DNA from: Gammaproteobacteria bacterium
GTDB taxonomy: Bacteria; Pseudomonadota; Gammaproteobacteria; Arenicellales; JAOTYS01
NCBI GenBank assembly: GCA_029861795.1
Contig: JAOTYS010000025.1
Location: 1 to 22,069 of the forward strand
Length of the DNA stretch: 22,069 nucleotides
Direction of reading: 5' to 3'
Shown here: positions 14,806-22,069 of the stretch, piece by piece
Layout of the letters: each line of letters starts with the position of its first letter
Position numbering within the stretch: the first letter of the stretch is position 1
Program-made: the position numbers and the translations under genes
Notes under the pieces: model-generated
Told to the model about the DNA's origin: nothing
Database searches by the model: none
Seen by the model: the letters and a program-made list of their open reading frames with translations, nothing else

Positions 14806-16281
14806 TTGGATAATCGTCACGACCTGGAACTAATCCTGCGGTCTCGCATCCCGATCATCGTGATCCAGTCCCATGAGGAGCACCGTATTCTGCATTTGCT
14901 CGGGACAATCGGGGAGAAGTTTAACAAACCTTTGTTTAAATGGTCGGTAACAGAGGGATTTCAGTTCGCCCGGTTTGATATCGATGGCGACACACAGCAC
15001 AACGAACCAAAAGAAGTTCTCGAGCACATCAAAGCCGAAAGACAAGCCGGAATCTACGTACTGCTGGATTTTCATCACTATATAAACGATCCAGTGCATA
15101 TTCGGCTGGTCAAGGACATTGCGCTAGACCACAGCAAAGTCGCACGCTATGTAGTGCTACTCAGTTACAAGCTAGATCTTCCCCCGGAGCTCCGTCACTT
15201 CAGCGCCGATTTCGAGCTCGCTTTGCCCTCTGAAAAAGAATTGAATTCGCTGGTTCATGAGGTTGCCAAAGAGTGGGCATCAGAGAGCAAAGGTGAACGG
15301 GTAAAGGCGGATCCGGAGGCCACCCGGCTGTTAATTCGTAATCTAGCCGGTTTGACGCACAGCGATGCAAAAAGACTTGTGCGCAATGCTATCTATTATG
15401 ACGGCGCTATTACGCATAGTGATTTGTCTGACGTGATGGAAGCAAAGTATAAATTGTTGAGCGGGAAGCAGACGCTGGCCTTCGAGCATGAGACAAGTCA
15501 ATTTTCACAGGTAGGGGGACTGAAGAATCTCAAACGCTGGCTCGAAGATCGCCGCCAAATAGTGATGGGTAAGAAGGGCAACGCAAATCTGGATATGCCT
15601 AAGGGCATCCTGTTGCTGGGCGTACAGGGTTGCGGCAAGAGTCTCGCCGCTCGGGCGGTGGCCGGTGTTTTTGCTGCGCCGCTATTGCGACTCGACATGG
15701 GGGCACTGTTCAACAAGTACTATGGTGAAAGTGAACGCAACATTCGCGAAGCGCTAAAAATCGCAGATACGATGGCGCCTTGTGTATTGTGGATCGACGA
15801 GGTTGAAAAGGGCTTATCAGCAGAAGACGATGATGGGCCCAGCCGCCGCATCTTTGCAACCATGCTTACATGGATGGCGGAGAAGGACACGGCGGTGTTT
15901 ATCGTCGCCACCGCTAACGATATGTCCCTACTGCCACCGGAGTTTGTAAGAAAGGGCCGTTTCGATGAGATATTCTTTGTTGATTTACCTGACGCCGATA
16001 CCCGCGGAATCATCCTGAAGATTCATATGTCGAACAGATCTTTAAATCCCCGGGAGTTCGATGTGCAGAAGCTCGTGCACGCAAGCGACGGATTTTCCGG
16101 TGCGGAGCTAGAGCAAGCCGTAGTGTCAGCGCTTTATCGTGCGCATGCGCGCGATGAACTAGTATCGACAGACCATATCCTGACCGAGATAGAACGCACC
16201 CAACCGTTATCCGTGGTCATGGCCGAGCATGTCGATACACTCCGTGCTTGGGCTGCTGACCGGACCGTGCCGGCACATTAG
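14806..16281 (+). CDS. AAA ATPase, Ycf46-like
   Basis: A 491-residue cytoplasmic ATPase. The N-terminal half (about 1-220) begins DLELILRSRIPIIVIQSHEE, the pattern of Ycf46-type proteins, and carries no catalytic motifs. The AAA core follows from about 232: QVGGLKNLKRWLEDR, Walker A GVQGCGKS (272-279), Walker B VLWIDEVEKG (327-336), sensor 1 ATAND (368-372), arginine-finger region VRKGRFDE (381-388) and sensor 2 GFSGAELE (429-436). Ycf46 relatives are best known in cyanobacteria and plastids; their client in proteobacteria is not settled as far as I know. There is no protease domain or membrane segment, so it is not FtsH. The TTG at 14806 is the only plausible start before the conserved N-terminus and has no good Shine-Dalgarno. 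It precedes the lipid-like cluster by 105 bases. Confidence 0.88.
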   Translation: MDNRHDLELILRSRIPIIVIQSHEEHRILHLLGTIGEKFNKPLFKWSVTEGFQFARFDIDGDTQHNEPKEVLEHIKAERQAGIYVLLDFHHYINDPVHIRLVKDIALDHSKVARYVVLLSYKLDLPPELRHFSADFELALPSEKELNSLVHEVAKEWASESKGERVKADPEATRLLIRNLAGLTHSDAKRLVRNAIYYDGAITHSDLSDVMEAKYKLLSGKQTLAFEHETSQFSQVGGLKNLKRWLEDRRQIVMGKKGNANLDMPKGILLLGVQGCGKSLAARAVAGVFAAPLLRLDMGALFNKYYGESERNIREALKIADTMAPCVLWIDEVEKGLSAEDDDGPSRRIFATMLTWMAEKDTAVFIVATANDMSLLPPEFVRKGRFDEIFFVDLPDADTRGIILKIHMSNRSLNPREFDVQKLVHASDGFSGAELEQAVVSALYRAHARDELVSTDHILTEIERTQPLSVVMAEHVDTLRAWAADRTVPAH

Positions 16282-16386
16282 AGGTGGTAACAGATCCAAA
16301 GTTGTGGTGCATAAAATATACTGTCCCTGACCTCTATACTCTGTATAAAAGGCGTCACTTGTGCAAAAGCACTTGGAGCAGTGGGA

Positions 16387-17355
16387 ATGAAGGTCGTAGC
16401 AGCAAAGGACTTTTACTATCTTGTCGTAATCGGATTAGTGTCCTTAATCGGATTGGTCTCTTCCTCCAAGTTTAAAGACCTGGTAGTGCGCACCATTGGG
16501 TTTATTGCCTATTGCTTTTCGAGGATAAAGAGGAAGCTGATTGAGAGGAATGTATCTTTAGCTTTCGAAGGGCAGCTGAGCCAGCAGAAGCTACGCAATA
16601 TCACCATTGGAGCCTTGCACGGAGTATGGGAGGAAATGCTTTCTTGGTTACCTTCTGACGCAAAGCGATCCGGAGTTGATCAGGTTAGGATCCATGGCAT
16701 GGAACAATTGCGCGAGGCGCTTGAGAAAGGAAAAGGGATCATTCTCTGGGAAAGTAACGGCTTTGGCATCCGGATCCTTGCTAAGAAAGTGCTCCATGCA
16801 AACGGGTTTTCCGTATGCCAGGTCCACGGAGTGGATAATCTCGGAGGATTTCTGACCGATGATAGTGAGGGGACCTGGGTGCGTTCGAAATGGATTAAGA
16901 GATTTTTTGATAGGTGTGAAAGACATTTTGTATACGCGATCATTAACCTCCCACGGGCGGATTCCTTTGCTGCCGCGAGGCGCTTAAAGAATATTCTGAA
17001 GCAGAACCGCATCGTGTGTGTGAGCGGTGATGGGAAGATGGGGCACAAGCTCATGTCTTTCGACTTTCTGGGCCACAACGAGTTTTTTGCCACCGGAATG
17101 GTCAGTCTGGCCAAACTATCCGGTGCGACCATTCTTCCCATGTTCTGTATCCGAGAAAGAGATGGTGAAAGGCATTTGTTCATTGAATCACCCATCCCCG
17201 TGCACCCAGATGGTGATAGAGAGAGTGGCTTCAGAATGAGTTTATCCAGATACGTGTCATTAATGGAGTCGTACATCAGAGCACACCCCGAGCAGTACCG
17301 TAACTGGCACATACTAGGCGATCAGCCCCTTAATCTACACTCACTTAATGGATGA
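16387..17355 (+). CDS. Divergent LPLAT-fold acyltransferase-like protein (LpxL/HtrB superfamily)
   Basis: A 322-residue protein with an N-terminal hydrophobic segment (about residues 9-26) and a lipid-A-acyltransferase-like body: RNVSLAFEGQLSQQKLR, GKGIILWESNGFGIRIL, RIVCVSGDGKMGHKLMSFDFLG, FFATGMVSLAKLSGATILPMF, and a final YIRAHPEQYRNWHILG. These blocks follow the order seen in LpxL/LpxM, which move acyl chains onto glycolipids at the inner membrane. The catalytic HX4D/E motif is not there: in the equivalent segment, His is replaced by Asn124 and the acid by Arg129. It may therefore use another mechanism or only bind a lipid. The ATG at 16387 is chosen since GGAG (16375-16378) is 8 bases away. 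The gene overlaps the next by 8 bases and is visibly more AT-rich than the genes to its left and right. Confidence 0.75.
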   Translation: MKVVAAKDFYYLVVIGLVSLIGLVSSSKFKDLVVRTIGFIAYCFSRIKRKLIERNVSLAFEGQLSQQKLRNITIGALHGVWEEMLSWLPSDAKRSGVDQVRIHGMEQLREALEKGKGIILWESNGFGIRILAKKVLHANGFSVCQVHGVDNLGGFLTDDSEGTWVRSKWIKRFFDRCERHFVYAIINLPRADSFAAARRLKNILKQNRIVCVSGDGKMGHKLMSFDFLGHNEFFATGMVSLAKLSGATILPMFCIRERDGERHLFIESPIPVHPDGDRESGFRMSLSRYVSLMESYIRAHPEQYRNWHILGDQPLNLHSLNG

Positions 17356-18106
17356 AAACGCCATGAAACATGATCGAGTATTCCGGGGGACCGCGGCGCG
17401 AACGAGTGATTTCGAGTTCAACGCCGAAGTTGCCAAAGTGTTTGATGATATGGTCACGCGCAGCGTTCCTTTCTATCAAGAGCAGCAACATATGATCGCC
17501 GATATCGTAAAGAAGTTCTGGATTGAGGGGACCCAAATCTACGACCTGGGGTGCTCCACCGCGACAACTTTGATTAACCTTTGCCGGGAGATCTCCTCAG
17601 TGGAGAGTTTCGTTGGATACGACAACTCCGTTTCGATGTTGGAGAAGGCGAGGGAAAAGATCAAAGAGTGTCGTTTCGACACTCGTATCGAGCTAAGGCA
17701 GGCCGATCTCAACGGTGACCTATCGAGGCTGGTGCTCGACAATGCCAGTGTCGTCACGATGTGCTGGACACTACAGTTTGTTCGACCCCTGCAAAGAGAT
17801 AAATTGATCAAATGGATCCACGAGGCGCTTGTGCAGGGCGGAGTTCTGATAGTAACAGAAAAAATCCTCACCAATGATTCGCATATGAATCGCTTTTTTG
17901 TCGACTTCTACTACGACTTCAAAAAGCGCACCGGTTACTCGGCGGGAGAAATCCTCCACAAGAGGGAAGCATTAGAGAACGTCCTCATTCCCTACCGGAT
18001 CGACGAAAACCTTGAATTGTTCCGGCGCAACAACTTTGACATCGTTGAGACTTTCTTTCAGTGGTATAACTTCGCAGGTTTTCTGTGTGTGAAGAAGTCC
18101 GACTAG
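17348..18106 (+). CDS. CmoA-like carboxy-SAM synthase/methyltransferase paralogue
   Basis: This 252-residue protein matches CmoA along its whole length: DFEFNAEVAKVFDDMVTRSVP, GTQIYDLGCSTATT (SAM motif I, 62-74), GYDNSVSMLEKAR, DNASVVTMCWTLQFV, YDFKKRTGYSAGEI, HKREALENVL and FFQWYNFAGFLCVKK. CmoA turns SAM and prephenate into carboxy-SAM, which CmoB uses to make the cmo5U wobble base of tRNA. Arg206 sits where E. coli Arg199, which contacts the carboxylate, lies in QKRSMLENV. In gammaproteobacteria cmoA is normally followed by cmoB; here it is flanked by an LPLAT-like gene and another methyltransferase. It may be a paralogue feeding carboxy-SAM or a methyl group to a different product. The start at 17348 overlaps the previous stop; an ATG at 17363 is also possible. 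Family is firm, role open. Confidence 0.82.
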   Translation: MDENAMKHDRVFRGTAARTSDFEFNAEVAKVFDDMVTRSVPFYQEQQHMIADIVKKFWIEGTQIYDLGCSTATTLINLCREISSVESFVGYDNSVSMLEKAREKIKECRFDTRIELRQADLNGDLSRLVLDNASVVTMCWTLQFVRPLQRDKLIKWIHEALVQGGVLIVTEKILTNDSHMNRFFVDFYYDFKKRTGYSAGEILHKREALENVLIPYRIDENLELFRRNNFDIVETFFQWYNFAGFLCVKKSD

Positions 18107-18126
18107 CGGGTAGGGAGGAGGCGGCC

Positions 18127-18936
18127 TTGTCCTTCGAGTGGATCAGAGCAATAGCAACGACAGTCGTCCCCGGGAAAGCCCGTAGTTGGTTGAGGGGAAA
18201 GCAGAGGCAGTATGGCCTGCAGTATCCGCGAGCGGGGACGGTGCAGTTCGGTGAGCTCCGACGGCTTACCCCGATTAGCCGTGTTTTTGGTCTCGACCGG
18301 GGCATGCCTGTGGACCGCTACTACATCGAGCAGTTTCTGTCGGAACACAGCGTCGACATTAGCGGTCGCGTACTGGAAATAGGAGACGACTTTTATACGA
18401 GGAAGTTCGGTGCTGATCGTGTCGGCAAGTGCGACGTGCTTCATGTCGTGGAGGGAAATTCGAAAGCGACGATCGTGGCAGACTTAACGCGAGCCGACAA
18501 TGTTCCCTCGGACACGTTTGACTGCATCATCTTCACTCAGACGCTTCAGATGATATACGACGCACGCGCTGCCTTACATCATGTTTACCGGGTGCTGAAG
18601 CCGGGCGGTGTGCTGCTGCTGACATCCGGAAGCATTGCGAAGATAGGCCGGCGTGAAGGTCGAGATCCGTGGGGTGAATACTGGCACTTCACCGCGCAGT
18701 CAACGGAACGATTATTGCGCGAAGTATTTCCGGCCGAAAATGTCGACGTCAAGGTCTATGGAAACGTTCTGGTTGCAATTGCCATGCTACATGGCCTCGC
18801 TGCGGAGGAATTTGAGCGCAAAGAACTGGACTACTCCGACCCCGATTTCGAGGTGTTGATCGGCGTCAGGGCGCGAAAGGCTAGTGCGACTCGTGAAGCC
18901 AACAAGGAAGAACAGAGATACAACAAGAGCGAATAA
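18127..18936 (+). CDS. SAM-dependent methyltransferase, class I
   Basis: A 269-residue class I methyltransferase. FGELRRLTPISRVFGLDRGMPVDRYYIEQFL (about residues 41-72) comes before motif I, ISGRVLEIGDDFYTRKFG. DTFDCIIFTQTLQMIYD and YRVLKPGGVLLLTSG are the usual motifs IV-VI, and DPWGEYWHFT is a probable substrate segment. I associate this N-terminal PIS-FG-DRG-P-DRYYIE block with methyltransferases found among glycosyltransferases and other cell-surface or natural-product genes; that is recollection, not a search. The TTG at 18127 is chosen because GGGAGGAG (18113-18120) lies exactly 6 bases upstream, whereas an earlier GTG at 18085 would overlap the CmoA-like gene. It is the last gene of the three-gene run. 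The acceptor is unknown. Confidence 0.85.
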   Translation: MSFEWIRAIATTVVPGKARSWLRGKQRQYGLQYPRAGTVQFGELRRLTPISRVFGLDRGMPVDRYYIEQFLSEHSVDISGRVLEIGDDFYTRKFGADRVGKCDVLHVVEGNSKATIVADLTRADNVPSDTFDCIIFTQTLQMIYDARAALHHVYRVLKPGGVLLLTSGSIAKIGRREGRDPWGEYWHFTAQSTERLLREVFPAENVDVKVYGNVLVAIAMLHGLAAEEFERKELDYSDPDFEVLIGVRARKASATREANKEEQRYNKSE

Positions 18937-18971
18937 AACTAGATTCGCAGCAGCATATTAGATACAGAAAA

Positions 18972-19298
18972 TCAATTCACCGACATAATAGGATTAAACG
19001 GATGCTTTGAAAGCTCATCAAGCACCGCTTTTTCTCCCAAGACATCAATAATGCGCTCGATCTCAGCGAGTATCTGCGGCCTGGCTGTGTGCGCCTTGCT
19101 CATGATAGCCTCGACACGTGCCCGGTTTTCCTCTATCTCGTGAGAGATGTCACAAAACTGATCCAATTCAACTTCATCTGCCTTCTGCATTAACGACTCA
19201 ACATATTCCCCGATTCGATACGCTTCTCCTACGTATTCATTGCGTTTGATCAACAATTCACGTAAACGCATAAGCGCCTCTGTTTTGCCAGTGAGCAT
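18972..19298 (-). CDS. Small helical protein of unknown function (108 aa)
   Basis: This 108-residue hydrophilic protein has an N-terminal stretch of heptad-like helix (ALMRLRELLIKRNEYVGEAY, DEVELDQFCDISHEIEENRARVEAIMSKA), suggesting a helical bundle or coiled coil. GGGGGTG lies about 5 bases before the ATG. There is no signal peptide or membrane segment. It converges on the methyltransferase, leaving a 35-base gap, and is more AT-rich than the efflux genes. I do not recognise the family; size and helix content would suit a chaperone or adaptor, which is only a guess. Confidence 0.65.
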   Translation of the reverse strand: MLTGKTEALMRLRELLIKRNEYVGEAYRIGEYVESLMQKADEVELDQFCDISHEIEENRARVEAIMSKAHTARPQILAEIERIIDVLGEKAVLDELSKHPFNPIMSVN

Positions 19299-19551
19299 AT
19301 AACACCCCCAATTTTCGACTTCAGCTGGCCCAAGACCCGTTCGCCTATTTGCTTTTGAGTGAGGACCTTGTTGATTTACCAGCGTCGTATTACATAGTGT
19401 AGACCACTTCGGCGCGAGGAGAGAGAAACCGGATACGGTAGAAGGGGCCGGAGCCGATGTGTTTGGTTATCTTGGGGATTAACTACGGTAGAAAATAGAG
19501 GGTGCTTGCCGGAGACATGACCTAGTTCGACGTGAAAATTTCGCTGAGCTC
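19299..19551. other. Non-coding gap with a 10-base direct repeat
   Basis: No gene with ribosome site and family match was seen here. TACGGTAGAA occurs at 19434-19443 and again at 19484-19493, exactly 50 bases apart, in a purine-rich stretch (GAGGAGAGAGAAACC, then GTAGAAGGGGCC, later GTAGAAAATAGAGGG). An open frame on the minus strand (19376-19651) overlaps the DUF502 gene and has no family features. The stretch may be a leader or a decayed mobile element. Confidence 0.3.
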
Positions 19552-20229
19552 CTAACTCTGTTTCGGTGTGACAATTTTTCCGAATGACACGGTGTCCGGA
19601 GCAACCGCTCCGCCGGAGATAATGAAGGTCATCGCCTCGTCGATGGACCAATCGGTCGGTGTCAGATCTTCTAGCGGGATAATCTCTAGATATCCCGATG
19701 TGGGATTCGGGGTTGTGGGCACGTAGACGGCCGCAAGTTTTGCGCCCGTTTCTGAATCTGTCATGGTCTGCGTCACCAGTCCCACTGTTCTCATCTCGGG
19801 TGACGGGAACGCGATTAGCACGACTCGCTGCACATCGTCTAGGCTCCCCTGGAGGGTGGTGATGAGTTTTTTAACGGAACCATAGACAGTTCGCGCTAGC
19901 GGCACACGACTCACGATTAATTCGAACGCACCGATCAGCCGGCGGCCCACTACTCGGCTGACCAACCACCCCAATAAATACAACGCGACTAGCGTCAGTA
20001 GTACCGCTAATAGGTTCTGGAACCAAGGTGCGAGCAACCATTGCTCAACCACCGGCGCGATGTTGTGAAAGCTCTTTGCGATCGCCCTGACCCATGGTGT
20101 GCCGAACTTCGACAGTTGTGAAAAAATAAACTCAAAAACAATCCAGGTCACCCACAGCGGAACGACTGTTAGAATTCCTGCAAGAAGGTATCCTCTTACG
20201 TGCAGGGTCTTACGATTTTGACCGGCCAT
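19552..20229 (-). CDS. DUF502 family inner-membrane protein
   Basis: A 225-residue protein of the DUF502 family, seen from GYLLAGILTVVPLWVTWIVFEFI (TM1, about 13-36) and NLLAVLLTLVALYLLGWLVSR (TM2, about 68-90). The family core follows: IVSRVPLARTVYGSVKKLITTL, VVLIAFPSPEMRTVGLVTQ, VYVPTTPNPTSGYLEIIPLEDL and the C-terminal MTFIISGGAVAPD. Length is normal for the family. GAGGAGA lies 4 bases before the ATG. The molecular role of DUF502 is not established; the pattern of two helices plus a soluble beta-rich domain suggests a membrane-bound regulator or scaffold. It is a single gene divergent from the adenylate-forming enzyme, with a 316-base gap between them. Confidence 0.92.
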   Translation of the reverse strand: MAGQNRKTLHVRGYLLAGILTVVPLWVTWIVFEFIFSQLSKFGTPWVRAIAKSFHNIAPVVEQWLLAPWFQNLLAVLLTLVALYLLGWLVSRVVGRRLIGAFELIVSRVPLARTVYGSVKKLITTLQGSLDDVQRVVLIAFPSPEMRTVGLVTQTMTDSETGAKLAAVYVPTTPNPTSGYLEIIPLEDLTPTDWSIDEAMTFIISGGAVAPDTVSFGKIVTPKQS

Positions 20230-20545
20230 AATTTCTCCTCATTGGCGCATGCATCCCTATCGGTGGCTACGGGTTGCATAGCGAGTGTGGGGGGAAATGC
20301 CCTAATAGCGCAACCCGCAACACCTGCGCGGCGTCGGCTCAGTCGTTCTTCGCGAACTATTCGTCGGATTGTGACATTAGGAGCGCCGCCGCGCGATGGG
20401 GTTTAAGTTTTCAGTTCGCGTCATGTTGCCCACCGACATTATTGAACGTCGAAATTCGAACGTGAATCAAGACATCTCTCGGCTCTGAATCCCTCATTTT
20501 CCCATTTGATACACTTAGCGGGTTCGGGAATAACGGGGTGCTTCG
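20230..20545. other. Divergent intergenic region with an 8-bp inverted repeat
   Basis: This 316-base gap between the DUF502 gene and the adenylate-forming gene holds no supportable gene; short open frames here lack ribosome sites and family features. CGGGTTGC (20270-20277) and GCAACCCG (20310-20317) form an 8-bp inverted repeat around 32 bases that include a small GGG/CCC stem. This could be a hairpin in the DUF502 leader or a protein site. TTTGATACACT near 20507-20517 resembles a -10 region for the rightward gene, but no matching -35 is clear. Confidence 0.35.
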
Positions 20546-22069
20546 GTGTCACGATTGTCTGTTGAAGATGTCAAGGTCGGACTGCGGTTGCTTGGCAGTC
20601 TACCGTCCTTCTTGAAAACGCCGTTGACCCTAGACGCGGCCGGGGCCCTGTTGCAAGAGCGCCTTAAACACCGCGACCGGAACTTCCTCGCCCTGGTTCA
20701 CAGCGGCGTTTATGACAGGCCGAAAAGTCTCTATCGAGAGCTGTTGCACGGCGTCGGTTGCGAGTACGGTGATCTAGAGCGCCTGGTTCGGAACGAAAGT
20801 GTCGAAGGAGCCTTGCTGAACCTGTTGCACAAGGGCGTCTATCTCTCGGTGGATGAGTTTAAAGGGAGGTGTGCAATCCGCCGCGGTAGTCTCGAGCTCG
20901 CGGGTGGGCCGAAGAGGCTGCTGAATCCCGCCTCGGTGGTTCATGGTCTGTCTTCGACAAGCGGCAGCGGTGGACACCCGACTGTTGTGCCCATCGACCT
21001 AGCCTTCATCCGTGATCACGCGGTGAACACCCATCTCGGCCTCGCGGCGCACGGCGGTGCGCATTGGGCGCACGCGCACTGGGGTGTCCCTGGCGGAACC
21101 GCCGTCACCAACCCGCTGGAGTTCGCTAAGGGAGGGAACCCCCCGGTGAAATGGTTCTCGCCGGTCGATCCGATGGCTCGCGATCTCCATCCTCGTTATC
21201 GCTGGGGTACGTGCGCGTTGCGATGGGGGAGCGCTCTCGCGGGTGTTCCGCTGCCGCGTGCAGAGCATGTGCCGCTAGACCATCCCCTTGCGATCGCGCA
21301 ATGGTTGGAGGATGTGTTGCGCACCGGGAGGGTGCCTCATCTGTGGACTTTCTCAAGCTCTGCAGTTCGGGTCTGTCAGGCCGCTCTAGTGGCCGGGATA
21401 TCGCTCGAGGGCGCTCGGTTCACCATGGGCGGCGAACCGACCACGCCCGCCCGCCGCCGCGTGGTCGAGCAAAGCGGCGCCGGAGCGCTCCCCCGTTTCG
21501 GGTCTAATGAAACCGACATCCTAGCGTTTGCCTGCCGGGAGCCCGAGGCACCGGATCAACAACACTGGTTCCATGACCGCCACGCAGTGATCCAACCTGG
21601 TGCCATCGCTGACAAGATCGGTTTGCCACGTCGGGCGCTGGTGATCACATCGTTGCTGCCGACCGCCCCGCTGCTGTTGCTAAATGTTTCGCTGGGGGAT
21701 CAGGCTGATCTGACCGAGCGGTCGTGTGGTTGTCTGTTGGAAGATCTTGGGTGGCACACCCATGTGCAGAATGTCCTAAGCTTCGAAAAGCTGACCGCCG
21801 GCGGATTCAACTTTCTAGACTGCGACGTTGTGGAAGTGCTGGAAGAGGTGTTGCCCTCAAGGTTCGGAGGTTCATCGAACGACTACCAACTTCTAGAGGA
21901 GCAAACCAGTAGGTGCGAGCCGCAGGTCCGACTGTTGGTCCATCCAAGCGTCGGGGATATCGATAGCGAAAAGCTCTTGAACACGTTCCTCCAGGCGCTT
22001 TGCGGTGGCTCGAGCGGTGCGCGGCTTATGGAGATGCAGTGGCGTCAGGCAGGAGTCGTTCGCATCTCG
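20546..22069 (+). CDS. PaaK/CapK-type adenylate-forming enzyme, 3' end beyond window
   Basis: The frame is open from a GTG at 20546 to the window edge, 508 codons with no stop. GGGGTG lies 5 bases upstream of the GTG and an in-frame stop at 20531 fixes the N-terminus. Adenylate-forming (ANL) motifs in the phenylacetate-CoA ligase style are visible: SSTSGSGGHPTVVPID (about 137-151, phosphate-binding loop), FTMGGEPTTPARRRVVE (292-308), LPRFGSNE (315-322) and LNVSLGDQADL (379-389). An unusual CGC-EDLGWHTHVQNVLSFEKL follows. The C-terminal lysine would lie past the edge. Such enzymes activate an aromatic or other carboxylic acid as an acyl-AMP and then pass it to CoA or another acceptor; the acid is unknown. 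The N-terminal 130 residues are not part of the core. The gene looks GC-richer than the trio at 16387-18936. Confidence 0.75.
   Translation, partial: MSRLSVEDVKVGLRLLGSLPSFLKTPLTLDAAGALLQERLKHRDRNFLALVHSGVYDRPKSLYRELLHGVGCEYGDLERLVRNESVEGALLNLLHKGVYLSVDEFKGRCAIRRGSLELAGGPKRLLNPASVVHGLSSTSGSGGHPTVVPIDLAFIRDHAVNTHLGLAAHGGAHWAHAHWGVPGGTAVTNPLEFAKGGNPPVKWFSPVDPMARDLHPRYRWGTCALRWGSALAGVPLPRAEHVPLDHPLAIAQWLEDVLRTGRVPHLWTFSSSAVRVCQAALVAGISLEGARFTMGGEPTTPARRRVVEQSGAGALPRFGSNETDILAFACREPEAPDQQHWFHDRHAVIQPGAIADKIGLPRRALVITSLLPTAPLLLLNVSLGDQADLTERSCGCLLEDLGWHTHVQNVLSFEKLTAGGFNFLDCDVVEVLEEVLPSRFGGSSNDYQLLEEQTSRCEPQVRLLVHPSVGDIDSEKLLNTFLQALCGGSSGARLMEMQWRQAGVVRIS

Noticed and set aside
14806..16281. FtsH protease assignment for the AAA gene
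   Set aside because: There is no transmembrane segment and no HEXXH zinc-protease domain; only the AAA core resembles FtsH.
16680..17312. 210-codon open frame on the minus strand
   Set aside because: It is antisense to the LPLAT-like gene, whose family motifs and Shine-Dalgarno are clear; no recognisable domain in the antisense product.
18085..18126. Earlier GTG start for the second methyltransferase
   Set aside because: It would overlap the CmoA-like gene by 22 bases, while the TTG at 18127 has a near-perfect Shine-Dalgarno 6 bases away.

Overview
The window looks like chromosomal DNA from a gammaproteobacterium. Indicators are an RND efflux pair next to a c5-type cytochrome, a CmoA-type enzyme, a DUF502 membrane protein, and short palindromic repeats of the GTAG/REP and ATTCCCG...CGGGAAT kinds. 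No rRNA, tRNA, CRISPR array or intact transposase was seen. Two genes run off the ends: an endonuclease/exonuclease/phosphatase-fold protein on the left (minus strand) and a PaaK/CapK-type adenylate-forming enzyme on the right (plus strand).

Layout. 1-2767: EEP-fold hydrolase (-) divergent from a secreted SLT-domain lytic transglycosylase (+). 2768-3028: convergent gap with four GTAG-headed palindromic repeats. 3029-4138: branched-chain aminotransferase ilvE (-), divergent from 4257-9060, which encodes an RND membrane-fusion protein, an RND permease and a small cytochrome c, all on +. 9142-10352: an orphan MCE-domain lipoprotein whose Shine-Dalgarno lies in a 9-bp dyad, then a VOC-fold protein ending at a hairpin terminator. 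10618-13178: a translationally coupled pair resembling the small and large subunits of N,N-dimethylformamidase. 13318-14786: repeat-rich block around a SEL1/peptidoglycan-binding protein and an 86-aa protein (both -). 14806-16281: a Ycf46-like AAA ATPase. 16387-18936: three closely packed genes, a divergent LPLAT-fold protein lacking the HX4D/E motif, a CmoA-like enzyme without CmoB, and a second SAM methyltransferase. 18972-20229: a small helical protein and a DUF502 membrane protein (both -). 20546-end: the adenylate-forming enzyme.

Working together. The RND pair needs an outer-membrane channel encoded elsewhere. The dimethylformamidase-like pair would form one heteromeric enzyme. The LPLAT/CmoA-like/methyltransferase trio is the best candidate for an undescribed pathway. 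It combines an acyltransferase fold with altered active site, a possible source of carboxy-SAM, and a second SAM enzyme of a type I associate with glycoconjugate loci. Whether the adenylate-forming gene 1.6 kb downstream belongs to it is unknown. All assignments come from reading the sequence; no database search was run.
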